A model generated the notes under the pieces. It saw only the letters and a list, made by a program, of their open reading frames with translations, ran no database searches and had not been told where the DNA came from. A stretch of DNA of 64,000 bases from Tsukamurella spumae (GTDB lineage Bacteria; Actinomycetota; Actinomycetes; Mycobacteriales; Mycobacteriaceae), in NCBI RefSeq assembly GCF_012396015.1, contig NZ_JAAXOQ010000009.1, forward strand, positions 98,117 through 162,116. The letters are read 5' to 3'. This document shows positions 39,184-47,865 of the stretch, piece by piece. How positions within the stretch are numbered: the first letter of the stretch is position 1; each line of letters starts with the position of its first letter. The position numbers and the translations under genes were made by a program.

Positions 39184-40946
39184 CCATCGCCACCGACACC
39201 GCCGAGGGCGCCCTGCCCGTCGCGGGCGGACGCGAGACCTTCCGCTACGCCCGCGGGCTGCTCACCGGGAAACGCGGGCCGCTGCTCGTCGTGTTCGCGG
39301 TCCTGCTCGTGGGCGCCGCCCTCGGCCTCGCCGTGCCCTGGGGATTCGGCGCGATGGTCGACATCGCCATCGACGACGGCGGATACCTCGAGGTACTGCG
39401 CATCGGCGGCCTCATGGTGGTCGCGGCCATCGCGTCGGCTGCGTTCACCGGCATCGGGATCGCGCTCACGGCCCAGCTCTTCGAGACCGCCCTCGCGCGG
39501 CTGCGCGAGTCCATGGTGGGCGCCGCGTTCCGGCTCCCGCAGGCGCGCGTCGAGGAGGCCGGTTCCGGCGACCTCGTCTCCCGCGCCACCGACGATGTCA
39601 GCGTTGTCAGCCAGGCGATCTCGCGGGGCGTGCCCGCACTCGCCCGGTCGGGCTTCTCCGTCGTCGTCACCATCGGCGGCTTCGCCGCGCTCGACTGGCG
39701 GTTCCTGCTCGTGGTGCTCGTGGTGCTGCCCGTGTACGCGCTGGGCGCCCGCATGTACGTGCGCACCGCGCCCCCGGTCTACCGCTCAGAACGGGCGGCG
39801 ATGGCAGTGCGTGCACACCACATGCTCGGCTCGATCCGCGGCCTGCCCACGGTGCACGCCTTCGACCTCATGGAGCGCTCGAGCCTGCGGGTGAGCACCG
39901 CGTCGTGGGGCGTCGTGCGCTGGACGATGCGGGCGCGGATCGTGCAGAACCGGTTGTTCGGCCGGGTCAACCTCGCCGAGTTCGTCGGCATGGCCACCAT
40001 CCTGCTGCTCGGCTACGCGCTCGTCGATCGCGAGCTCGCGACCGTCGGCGCCGTGACCACCGCGATGCTGCTCTTCCTGCGGCTGTTCGGACCCATCGGT
40101 GCCCTGCTCATGGTGATGGACGACATCCAGTCCGCGGGCGCCTCGCTCGCCCGCATCGTCGGCGTCATCCGGCTGGCGGACGGGGAGAGCGCACCGTCGG
40201 GCGTGGTGAACCGGACGGACGGGCCGCCCCGCGTGGAGGTCGACGGCGTCGCCTTCGGGTACGGCGGCGCGCGCCGCGTGCTCGACGGGGTGAGCGTCGC
40301 CCTCGAGTCGGGGGAGACGGTGGCCGTGGTCGGCACCTCCGGTGCGGGCAAGTCGACGCTCGCCGCGCTCATCGCGGGGGTGCACGTGCCCGACGCCGGC
40401 GCGGTCCGGATCGGCGGCACCGACCTCGCGACGCTCCCCGAGGACGCCGCGCCCGTGCTGCTCACGCAGGACGTGCACGTCTTCGCCGGGACCCTCGCGG
40501 AGGACCTGCGAATGGCCGCGCCCGATGCCACCGACGACGATCTGCGCGCCGCACTGGACCGCGTTCGCGCCCGCGAGTGGGTGGAGATGCTCGACGACGG
40601 ACTCGACACCGTCGTCGGGGCCGGCGGGCACGCCCTGACCCCGAAGCGTGAGCAGCAGCTGGCGCTCGCCCGGCTGGTGCTCCTGGATCCGCCGGTGGTG
40701 ATCCTCGACGAGGCCACCGCCGACGCGGACAGCGCCGACGCCGACGTCCTCGAGGACGCCGCGCAGGCCGCGCTCGCCGGGCGCACGGCGATGGTGGTGG
40801 CGCACCGCCTGAGCCAGGCGGCGCGCGCCGACCGGATCCTGGTGATGGAGCACGGCGCCATCGTCGAGGAGGGCACGCACGAGAGCCTGCGCGCCGCGGG
40901 CGGACGGTACGCCCGGCTCTGGGCCGCCTGGTCCCGGCATCGGTGA
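39180..40946 (+). CDS. ABC exporter half-transporter B with functional ATP site (putative siderophore export)
   Basis: 588 residues. Transmembrane domain about 25-320, then an NBD with intact Walker A VVGTSGAGKSTLAALIAG (about 384) and Walker B VVILDEATADADSAD (about 502), including the catalytic Glu. Its signature motif is lost: where LSGGQ is expected it reads ALTPKREQQLALAR (about 482). This is the exact complement of the partner, so the heterodimer should have one working and one dead ATP site. Last gene of the rightward siderophore arm. Confidence 0.9.
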   Translation: MTIATDTAEGALPVAGGRETFRYARGLLTGKRGPLLVVFAVLLVGAALGLAVPWGFGAMVDIAIDDGGYLEVLRIGGLMVVAAIASAAFTGIGIALTAQLFETALARLRESMVGAAFRLPQARVEEAGSGDLVSRATDDVSVVSQAISRGVPALARSGFSVVVTIGGFAALDWRFLLVVLVVLPVYALGARMYVRTAPPVYRSERAAMAVRAHHMLGSIRGLPTVHAFDLMERSSLRVSTASWGVVRWTMRARIVQNRLFGRVNLAEFVGMATILLLGYALVDRELATVGAVTTAMLLFLRLFGPIGALLMVMDDIQSAGASLARIVGVIRLADGESAPSGVVNRTDGPPRVEVDGVAFGYGGARRVLDGVSVALESGETVAVVGTSGAGKSTLAALIAGVHVPDAGAVRIGGTDLATLPEDAAPVLLTQDVHVFAGTLAEDLRMAAPDATDDDLRAALDRVRAREWVEMLDDGLDTVVGAGGHALTPKREQQLALARLVLLDPPVVILDEATADADSADADVLEDAAQAALAGRTAMVVAHRLSQAARADRILVMEHGAIVEEGTHESLRAAGGRYARLWAAWSRHR

Positions 40947-40984
40947 GGTGACGGCGGACCGTCGGGCGGGCGGACCGGGACGGG

Positions 40985-41003
40985 CCGCCGGCAGTACCGG
41001 CGG
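40985..41003. terminator. Possible hairpin between convergent genes
   Basis: 7-bp GC stem (CCGCCGG, loop CAGTA, CCGGCGG) in the 65-bp gap between the exporter and the TetR gene. No T run. The gap also holds GCGGACCGTC twice. Confidence 0.4.
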
Positions 41004-41011
41004 GCGGACCG

Positions 41012-41662
41012 TCAGGCGTCGTGGAAGGCGCGGTAGACGGCCGAACCGTAGAACGTGCCGATCCGCTCGGAATCGCCGCGCCAGGAGGCGGGGGCGTCGT
41101 CGGGGCGGTCGGCGAGCATCGACCGCACTGCCGCCTCGCAGACCGAGACGAAGAGCTCCATCAGCATCGGCAGCTTCTCATCGAGGCCCTGCATGTCCCA
41201 CCACCGGGTGAGCGCGGGCCGGATCCACTCCTCCGCCTGCCGCGCCAGGGTGGCGCGGGCGGCCACGACGCGGTGCACGACCTCCGGGTCGGTGACGCCG
41301 GAGAACAACAACTGCCAGGTGTCGGCGCGTTCGTTCACCGCGTCGAGCAGGCCGCGCATGCCGATGATGAAGGCCTGCTCGGGATCCTCCCCGTGGGCGC
41401 TGTGCAGCGATGCGAGGACGAAGGCCATCATCGTCTCGGTCTCGCGGTCGAGCAGCTCGGTGATGAGCGCGACGCGGTCCGGGAAACACGAGTAGATCAC
41501 GGGGCGCGTGACCTGCAGGCGGTCGGCGACGGTGCCGATCGTCACGGCACCGAGACCGTCGCGCGCGGCGATCTCCAGCGCGGCGTCCAGGACCTGGGGG
41601 CGGCGACGCTCGGGACCGAGGTGTTCGGCGCGCCGGCGTGCGCGGTTGGCGGTGGTAGGCAT
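41012..41662 (-). CDS. TetR-family transcriptional regulator
   Basis: 216 residues from ATG 41662. The N-terminal HTH is RRPQVLDAALEIAARDGLGAVTIGTVADRLQVTRPVIYSCFPDRVALITEL in overlapping blocks (about 20-70), with the recognition helix around VTRPVIYSCF. The C-terminal ligand domain has no recognisable specificity. It is convergent with the siderophore exporter and divergent from the PPK2 gene (89-bp gap). It could control PPK2, itself or the exporter; the position favours the first two. Confidence 0.88.
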   Translation of the reverse strand: MPTTANRARRRAEHLGPERRRPQVLDAALEIAARDGLGAVTIGTVADRLQVTRPVIYSCFPDRVALITELLDRETETMMAFVLASLHSAHGEDPEQAFIIGMRGLLDAVNERADTWQLLFSGVTDPEVVHRVVAARATLARQAEEWIRPALTRWWDMQGLDEKLPMLMELFVSVCEAAVRSMLADRPDDAPASWRGDSERIGTFYGSAVYRAFHDA

Positions 41663-41751
41663 CGCCGAGGAGTTTACGCGGGTCGGATGCACCCCGCGTT
41701 CATGCGACGTTCACCCGCCGGTCCGGACCTGCCCGTACGCTTCCGGCCGTG

Positions 41752-42690
41752 ATGGATCTCGACCTGCCCGTGGGCATCGATTTGAGCGCGGTCAGCGGCC
41801 GCGAGGCACTGCAGAAGATCGTCGACCTCCGGGCGACCGAGGGCTTCTCCGTGAACGACGACGATGACGACGATCCGGTGCTGCTCACCCCGGAGCGGCA
41901 CGTCGTGGACACGTGGCGCGAGGGCTACCCGTACTCCGAGCGGATGGCGCGTTCGGAGTACGAGCGGGACAAGCGGCTGCTGCAGATCGAGCTGCTCAAG
42001 CTGCAGCGCTGGGTCAAGGACACCGGCCAGCGCCTGGTCATCGTGTTCGAGGGCCGCGACGCCGCCGGCAAGGGCGGCACCATCAAGCGGTTCATGGAGC
42101 ACCTCAACCCGCGTGGCGCGCGCGTGGTGGCGCTGGTCAAGCCCACCGAGCGTGAGGCCGGCGAGTGGTACTTCCAGCGCTACATCGACCACTTCCCGAC
42201 CAAGGGTGAGATCGTCCTGTTCGACCGCTCCTGGTACAACCGCGGCGGCGTCGAGCGGGTCATGGGCTTCTGCTCCGACGAGCAGCACGAGCGTTGGACC
42301 CACCAGGTGCCGCTGTTCGAGAAGATGCTGGTCGAAGACGGCATCGACGTGACCAAGTTCTGGTTTTCCGTGACCCAGCTCGAGCAGCGCACCCGCTTCG
42401 CGATCCGGCAGATCGACCCCGTGCGGCAGTGGAAGCTCTCGCCGATGGACCTCGCGTCGCTGGACAAGTGGGACGGCTACACCGCGGCGAAGGAGGAGGT
42501 GTTCGCGGCGACGGACACCGATTACGCGCCCTGGACCGTGGTCAAGAGCAACGACAAGAAGCGCGCCCGCCTCAACGCCATGCGCTACATCCTCGACAAG
42601 TTCGACTACGACAACAAGGACATGGAGGTCCTCGCGTCGGGACCGGATCCTCTCATCGTCGGGCGCGGCCGGGACCTGATCGGGGACTGA
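41752..42690 (+). CDS. ppk2: Polyphosphate kinase 2 (PPK2)
   Basis: 312 residues from ATG 41752; GTG 41749 just before is an alternative and neither has a clear ribosome binding site. Walker A is FEGRDAAGKGGTIKRFMEHL (about 101-120), and the lid/Walker B region reads LFDRSWYNRGGVERVMGFC (about 156). An acidic DDDDDD run lies near residue 40. PPK2 enzymes transfer phosphate between polyphosphate and nucleoside diphosphates. This is the type usually called PPK2 in mycobacteria, distinct from the second enzyme at 60565. Gene is monocistronic or nearly so; 85 bp separate it from the next. Confidence 0.95.
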   Translation: MDLDLPVGIDLSAVSGREALQKIVDLRATEGFSVNDDDDDDPVLLTPERHVVDTWREGYPYSERMARSEYERDKRLLQIELLKLQRWVKDTGQRLVIVFEGRDAAGKGGTIKRFMEHLNPRGARVVALVKPTEREAGEWYFQRYIDHFPTKGEIVLFDRSWYNRGGVERVMGFCSDEQHERWTHQVPLFEKMLVEDGIDVTKFWFSVTQLEQRTRFAIRQIDPVRQWKLSPMDLASLDKWDGYTAAKEEVFAATDTDYAPWTVVKSNDKKRARLNAMRYILDKFDYDNKDMEVLASGPDPLIVGRGRDLIGD

Positions 42691-42775
42691 CGGTGCGCCG
42701 CGCGGGCCGGTTCGCGGGGCCGACGGTGCGCCGAGCGGACCGGGCCCGGCGGCACCGTCGAGTACCGTTGTCGCC

Positions 42776-43642
42776 GTGCGTTCTCTGACGGCCTTCCTCC
42801 TCGTTCTGGTGGCGATCCTGGCCACCTTCGTGGCGGTCCCCGCCGTCTGGGCGAAGAACACCGTGCTCGACCGCGGCGCGTTCATGACGCTCATGGAGCC
42901 GTTGGGGCACGACCCGGCGGTGCAGGACGCCATGGCGCAGGAGATCGCCCAGCAGGTGCAGCGGTTGCTCACCGAGCAGGGGGACGCGCGCCCGCCGTTG
43001 TCCGCGATCACGCCCTATGTCTCGACCTACACCCACGGCCCGCAGTTCCCGGGCGCCTTCAAGGAGGCGATCGGGCAGGTGCACACGTGGCTGCTGGTGC
43101 GGCCGACCGCCGAGCAGCGGTTGCGCGGCGCGACCACTGCGGAGATCGACCTCGCGCCGATGATCACGTCCGTCGCCGAGGCGAACAACGTGAAGGTGAC
43201 GGTTCCCGAGCGGGTCACGATCGACCTGTCCGGCACGGGCGCCAACCGGGACCTGTTCCGGGCCGGACGGTACGCCGAGATCGCCGACAAGTTGAAGCAG
43301 GTCGCGTGGATCGCGCCGCTGGTGGCGGTGGTCGCCGCGCTGCTGGCGCTGCTCGCCGCGCACCGTCGTGGATTCATGCTGTTCTACCTGGGGCTGGGCG
43401 GCGCGGTCGCCGCGGGCGTGACCTGGATGCTGTGCGTGGCGGCACCGTCGTACGTGACGGGCCGCAGCGGCACCGGCGGACTGAGCCCGGTCATCGACGC
43501 GGCGCTGAGCCAGGTGACGAAGAGCCTGACCCCGTGGATCGTGACCGAGGCGGCGGTCGGCGGCGCGCTCGCGCTGCTGGGGCTGATCTTCGGCGGGCTC
43601 GGCGCGGTCGCGGCGCGGCGGGCGGATCGGCGGGGCTGGTGA
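42776..43642 (+). CDS. Membrane protein of unknown function, four predicted helices
   Basis: 288 residues from GTG 42776. One N-terminal hydrophobic helix (about 5-25), a soluble stretch of about 150 residues that should face outward, then three helices around 178-200, 203-228 and 258-282. The protein ends in basic RRADRR. No conserved catalytic motif is visible. The stop overlaps the GTG of the hydrolase gene (GTGA), so the two are translationally coupled. Confidence 0.75.
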   Translation: MRSLTAFLLVLVAILATFVAVPAVWAKNTVLDRGAFMTLMEPLGHDPAVQDAMAQEIAQQVQRLLTEQGDARPPLSAITPYVSTYTHGPQFPGAFKEAIGQVHTWLLVRPTAEQRLRGATTAEIDLAPMITSVAEANNVKVTVPERVTIDLSGTGANRDLFRAGRYAEIADKLKQVAWIAPLVAVVAALLALLAAHRRGFMLFYLGLGGAVAAGVTWMLCVAAPSYVTGRSGTGGLSPVIDAALSQVTKSLTPWIVTEAAVGGALALLGLIFGGLGAVAARRADRRGW

Positions 43643-44478
43643 GGTCCACCGCGCGACCGACCGTCGCGACACTGACCTACAAGGACGGGACCACCAACCC
43701 CGTCCGGATCTTCCGCGGTCCGGACCCCGCCGCGCCCGTGCTGATGATCTGGCCGGGTGTGAACGTGCCCGCCGGGTACTTCGACGACTTCGGCCGCGGC
43801 CTCATCGACGCGGGCTTCAACGCTGTGGTGTCCGAGCTGCGGGGGCAGGGGGATTCGCGGCCCCGCGGCGCCGGCGGCTCCCACGGCTTCCAGGACGTCG
43901 TGGTGGAGGACTACCCGGCGGTATCCGCGCTGGCCCGGCAGAAGTTCCCCGACGCACCGCGGATCCTGGTGGGGCACAGCCTCGGTGGGCTGATGGGCGT
44001 CATGTACGCCGCGCGCGCCCGGCGGAACCTGGCCGGGGTGATCCTGATCGCCTGCGGCACGGGCTATTACAAGCTCGACGGGCTCTCCGGTGCCGCCCGC
44101 CGGATCGGCACCTCCGTCGCCGCGCGTACCGCCGCCCGACGGGGCCACTGGTCCGGCCCGGACGGGCTCGGTGAGGTGCCCGCCGGGATCGTGGCCGATT
44201 TCGATCACCTGGTGCAGACCGGCGACTTCAACGTCGCCGGAGCGGATATCGACTACGAGGCGAGGATCGCGGCGACGAAGACGCCGGTCTTGACGCTGGC
44301 CATCGCCGGCGACGAGTTGGTCAGTGACAAGCAGTCCCGGTTCGTGGGGGAGAAGTTCCCCGCGTCCGTGCATCGCCGGATCGCGGAGCCGCTGGGCCAC
44401 AACCAGTGGATCCTCTCGCCCGACGCGGTGATCCCCGCGTTGTCCGGGTGGATCGCGCAGTCTCTGCCGCGCGGCTGA
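43639..44478 (+). CDS. Alpha/beta-hydrolase fold protein
   Basis: 279 residues from GTG 43639. Core motifs: IWPGVNVPAGYF (about 34-45), the nucleophile elbow LVGHSLGGLMG (Ser about 116), an acid in IAGDELVSD (about 225), and the His in PLGHNQWIL (about 254). The HG oxyanion motif is replaced by WPG, as in the alpha/beta-hydrolases that begin with a WPG block. The substrate is unknown. It is coupled to the upstream membrane protein gene and convergent with the L,D-transpeptidase. Confidence 0.85.
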   Translation: MRSTARPTVATLTYKDGTTNPVRIFRGPDPAAPVLMIWPGVNVPAGYFDDFGRGLIDAGFNAVVSELRGQGDSRPRGAGGSHGFQDVVVEDYPAVSALARQKFPDAPRILVGHSLGGLMGVMYAARARRNLAGVILIACGTGYYKLDGLSGAARRIGTSVAARTAARRGHWSGPDGLGEVPAGIVADFDHLVQTGDFNVAGADIDYEARIAATKTPVLTLAIAGDELVSDKQSRFVGEKFPASVHRRIAEPLGHNQWILSPDAVIPALSGWIAQSLPRG

Positions 44479-44586
44479 GGGGCATCGGCTCCGAGTCCGC
44501 GGCGCCGGTGGGTAGTCCCGCACGGAAGTGATGCGCGCCGCGCATACCCTGTGAATGTGCTGGTCAGCGCTGTATATCGACGATCG

Positions 44587-44609
44587 GGCTATGCAAGAAC
44601 TGCATAGCC
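44587..44609. other. Inverted repeat between convergent genes
   Basis: Perfect 9-bp arms GGCTATGCA / TGCATAGCC around AGAAC. The 249-bp gap it lies in holds no gene that I can see. No T run follows, so a terminator role is uncertain. Confidence 0.6.
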
Positions 44610-44727
44610 TCGCGCGTGGACGTCGCTCGCGACGGAATCGGTGATCGACTACACCTTGAGCCTGTGGCCGACTCCGTGGCCTCGCCGCTCCACCATCGGA
44701 GGTTGTGTGCCGGCTGGGTACCGCGGA

Positions 44728-45420
44728 TCAGCTAGCGAGTCCGGTGACCAGGACCGGGTTGTGGGCGGGCGCCAGCCATTTGAGCAGCGTGACCATGCCG
44801 TCGCGGCTGATCGCGACGCAGCCGAGGGTGGGCTTGCCGTCCGTGACGTGCAGGAACATCGCGCCGCCCTTGCCCGGCGTGTGGGACGGGTTGTTGTTGA
44901 AGTGCACGGCGTAGTCGTACACGGGACCGGCGCCGTAGAGGTTCTCGCTGCCCGGGCCGGGGCTGGCCGCCTGGACGACCATGCGGTCGTAGGTGGGGGA
45001 GTCGACGTTCCCGTCCCACCAGTGCTGATCCGTCACCTTGGTGTACGGCAGCGTCGTGCCGGGGTTCTCCTGCCGACCGAACGCCTGATCCAGCGCGAAG
45101 ACGCCGAACGGGGTGCGAGGGACATCGTCCCTGCCCTCGCCGATGCCCTGCTCGCCGACCTTGCCCGGGACCGGGCCGTAGACCTTCGTCCAGCCGGTCT
45201 GGAGCTGGGCCCACGCCGAGACCTGCACGTCCGTCGAGGAGAACGACGATGCCGCCACCGTGATGATCTCCCGCGCGCTCGGCGCCGCCGCGATGGCGGC
45301 GTCCAGGAGTGCCTTGTCGGCGTCCGCCGCGGCGGCGTGCGGGATCACCAGGGACGCGGCGACCGCTGCCGCCGGGACCGCAACGAACCCCATCAACACC
45401 TGACGCCTCTTGAGCAACAT
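44728..45420 (-). CDS. Secreted L,D-transpeptidase-type protein (YkuD fold)
   Basis: 230 residues. The N-terminus MLLKRRQVLMGFVAVPAAA is a twin-arginine-like signal with a cleavage region at about HAAAA. The catalytic block near the C-terminus is GGAMFLHVTDGKPTLGCVAIS (in two parts, about 186-206), the family's His and S/T-x-GC Cys arrangement. Such enzymes make 3-3 cross-links in peptidoglycan, or handle other cell-wall or peptide substrates. The gene is short compared with mycobacterial Ldt proteins and lacks their Ig-like domains; the subfamily resembles ErfK-like secreted proteins. Single gene. Confidence 0.85.
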   Translation of the reverse strand: MLLKRRQVLMGFVAVPAAAVAASLVIPHAAAADADKALLDAAIAAAPSAREIITVAASSFSSTDVQVSAWAQLQTGWTKVYGPVPGKVGEQGIGEGRDDVPRTPFGVFALDQAFGRQENPGTTLPYTKVTDQHWWDGNVDSPTYDRMVVQAASPGPGSENLYGAGPVYDYAVHFNNNPSHTPGKGGAMFLHVTDGKPTLGCVAISRDGMVTLLKWLAPAHNPVLVTGLAS

Positions 45421-45461
45421 GCGTCACAGTATTGCAGGTGGGGCTGTGAGTGGGCTGGACG

Positions 45462-45775
45462 TCAGTCCTGGTCGTTGCGGAGGTGTCGTTCCACGCGCTC
45501 CAGCTTGGCCGTGAGCTGGCCGGTGTGACCAGGGCGGATGTCGCACTTGACCACCAGGGAGACGCGCGGCGCCGTCTCGGCGAGGCGGTCCACGCACGCC
45601 TTGATCAGGCCATCACCTCGTCCCACTCGCCCTCGATGGTGGTGAACATCGACGTCGTCTCGTTGGGCAGGCCGGAGGCGCGGACGATGGCGACCGCCTC
45701 CGCCACCGCTGCGGCCACGCCACCGTCGGGGCTCTGGTCGCCGCCCATGGGGCTGATCGAGAACGCTGCGAGCAT
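45462..45775 (-). pseudogene. Thiamine-binding (MTH1187/YkoF-like) protein gene broken by a frameshift
   Basis: From ATG 45775 (AAAGGGA upstream) the frame reads MLAAFSISPMGGDQSP through TIEGEWDEVMA and stops at 45605 after 56 residues. Continuing in the shifted frame gives LIKACVDRLAETAPRVSLV and an ending HLRNDQD at 45462, which completes the usual 100-residue fold. The break is near 45608-45613, where one missing C in GCC-CTG would explain it. So it is either a one-base loss or a sequencing error. These proteins bind thiamine-like ligands, and their role is unsettled. Confidence 0.8.
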
Positions 45776-45786
45776 GATTGGTCCCT

Positions 45787-47835
45787 TTACGTTCGGTCCG
45801 TGGTCGACGCTGCCAGCTCGCGCCACAGGAACTCGTAGGCGAGAGCGGATTTGAAGGCGGCCTGCTTGTTGTCCGCCGCGCCGCCGTGGCCGCCCTCGAT
45901 GTTCTCGTAGTAGTCCACGTCGATGCCGCGTGCCTCGAGTGCCGCGACGAACTTGCGGGCGTGGCCGGGGTGCACGCGGTCGTCACGGGTGGACGTGGTG
46001 ACCAGCAGTGCGGGCAGATCGCCCGGGGCACCGGCGGATTCGGGCAGGTTCTGGTACGGCGAGTACTCGCTGAGGTACGCCCACTGCGCGGGATCGTCCG
46101 GATCGCCGTACTCCGCCACCCAGGACGCGCCGGCCAGGAGCAGGTGGTAGCGCCGCATGTCGAGCAGCGGCACCTGGCAGACGATGGCGCCGAACAACTC
46201 CGGGTACCGCGTGTACATCACGCCCATGAGCAGTCCGCCGTTCGACCCGCCCTGCGCGCCCAACTGCTCGCGCGTGGTGATGCCGCGGGCCACGAGATCC
46301 TTCGCGACCGCGGCGAAATCCTCGTAGGCGCGCAGCCGGTTCTCCTTGAGCGCCGCTGTGTGCCAATCGGGCCCGTACTCGCCGCCACCGCGGATGTTCG
46401 CCAGCACGTACACCCCGCCCCGCTCGATCCACGTCGCGCCGGACACCGCCGTGTAGTCCGGCGTGAGCGAGACCTCGAAGCCGCCGTAACCGTAGAGCAG
46501 GGTCGGCTGCGGGCCCTCCTGCGGGCGACGGACCACGAAGTACGGCACCTGCGTCCCGTCGTCGCTGGTCGCGAAGAACTGCTCCGAGATCACGCCCTCG
46601 GCGTCGTAGAACGCGGGCGCGGACTTGAGCGGCTCGACGGAGCCGCCGGCCTCGCCGTGCAGCAGCGTGGGCGGCAGGGTGAAACCGCTGGCGGTGGCGA
46701 AGATCTCGTCGCCCTCGCGGGGATCGGTGCAGTACACGCCGATCTCGGCCAGCTCCGGGAAGCCGCGCGTCTCGCGCCGCTCCCACGTCCCCGGTTCGAG
46801 GGTGTGCAGCTCCGAGCGGACGTCCCGCATCGTCGACAGCAGGAGGTACGACTTGGTCCACGCGTACCCCGCGAGGGCCGTGTGCGCGTCCGGCGTGAAG
46901 ACGGTGCTGTACTCGCGCGAGCCCGCCCGGTACGCGTCGATGTCGAAGGCCACCAACGCGCCCGGCTCCACGACGCCGCCGGGCAACTCCCACGCGGACT
47001 TCGGGCGCACCAGCAGGCGGGACTCGTGGACATCCGCATCGGCGTCGGTCGGCACATCGATCCGCTCCAGTGCCAACGTGTCCGGCGAGAGCAGATAGAT
47101 CTCGCTGTTGTAGAAGTCGATCGCGCGGGTGACGAAATGCCGCTCGTAGCCGGGGGTGTCGTCGTAGCCGGCACCGATGGAGACGTCCGAGTGGTGCCCC
47201 TCGTACACGAGGTCCGCGTGCCCCAGCGGGGTATCGCGCCGCCACCGCTTCACCAGCCGGGGATACCCGGAGTCGGTGAGCGATCCCGGACCGAAGTCCG
47301 TGCCCACGTACACGGTGTCCTTGTCGATCCACGAGATCCGGCTCTTGGCCTCCGGGAGGGAGAAGCCGCCGTCGACGAACTCCCGGCGGGAGATGGAGAA
47401 CTCCCGCACCACCGTCGCGTCGGCGCCGCCCCGCGAGAGGGAGATGAGCGCCCGGTCGAACCGCGCACCGTCGGGCGACTCCCCGCGCAGGACGGCGGCC
47501 CCGCCCCAGACCCAGTTCTCGCCCTCGGCCTCGCGGAGGGCGTCGACGTCGATGACGACCTCCCACTCCGGGCTGTCGGTGCGGAAGGACTCGAGCGTGG
47601 TGCGGCGCCACAGGCCGTACGGATGGTCGGCGTCGCGCCAGAAGTTCCACAGGTGCTCGCCGCGCCGGATCGGGTAGGGGATGCGCTGGTCCGTGTCGAG
47701 GATCGCGAGGACGCGCGACTGAAGCTCGTCGAACCGCGGTCCGCTCAGCCGCGCCGCGGCCTCGGTGTTGCGGGCCCGGGCCCAATCGAGGGCAGTGGCG
47801 GATTCCACGTCTTCGAGCCATGCGTACTGATCCAT
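45787..47835 (-). CDS. Prolyl oligopeptidase (S9A) family serine peptidase
   Basis: 682 residues from ATG 47835. N-terminal beta-propeller region (about 1-400) followed by an alpha/beta-hydrolase domain. [12 protein letters not shown] (about 448), [11 protein letters not shown] (about 483), the catalytic Ser in [12 protein letters not shown] (about 528), Asp in [15 protein letters not shown] (about 614) and His in EGGHGG (about 648) complete the triad. It cleaves short peptides after proline or related residues, probably in the cytosol, as no signal is present. Divergent from lpd with a 30-bp gap, as in the equivalent mycobacterial region. Confidence 0.93.
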   Translation of the reverse strand: MDQYAWLEDVESATALDWARARNTEAAARLSGPRFDELQSRVLAILDTDQRIPYPIRRGEHLWNFWRDADHPYGLWRRTTLESFRTDSPEWEVVIDVDALREAEGENWVWGGAAVLRGESPDGARFDRALISLSRGGADATVVREFSISRREFVDGGFSLPEAKSRISWIDKDTVYVGTDFGPGSLTDSGYPRLVKRWRRDTPLGHADLVYEGHHSDVSIGAGYDDTPGYERHFVTRAIDFYNSEIYLLSPDTLALERIDVPTDADADVHESRLLVRPKSAWELPGGVVEPGALVAFDIDAYRAGSREYSTVFTPDAHTALAGYAWTKSYLLLSTMRDVRSELHTLEPGTWERRETRGFPELAEIGVYCTDPREGDEIFATASGFTLPPTLLHGEAGGSVEPLKSAPAFYDAEGVISEQFFATSDDGTQVPYFVVRRPQEGPQPTLLYGYGGFEVSLTPDYTAVSGATWIERGGVYVLANIRGGGEYGPDWHTAALKENRLRAYEDFAAVAKDLVARGITTREQLGAQGGSNGGLLMGVMYTRYPELFGAIVCQVPLLDMRRYHLLLAGASWVAEYGDPDDPAQWAYLSEYSPYQNLPESAGAPGDLPALLVTTSTRDDRVHPGHARKFVAALEARGIDVDYYENIEGGHGGAADNKQAAFKSALAYEFLWRELAASTTDRT

Positions 47836-47865
47836 GGACACCACACTAGGGCTACGCTTGACCCC

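Noticed and set aside
44479..44727. Possible tRNA or small RNA gene in the gap
   Set aside because: The palindrome GGCTATGCA-TGCATAGCC does not fold into a cloverleaf with the surrounding bases, and no CCA-type acceptor pairing was found.
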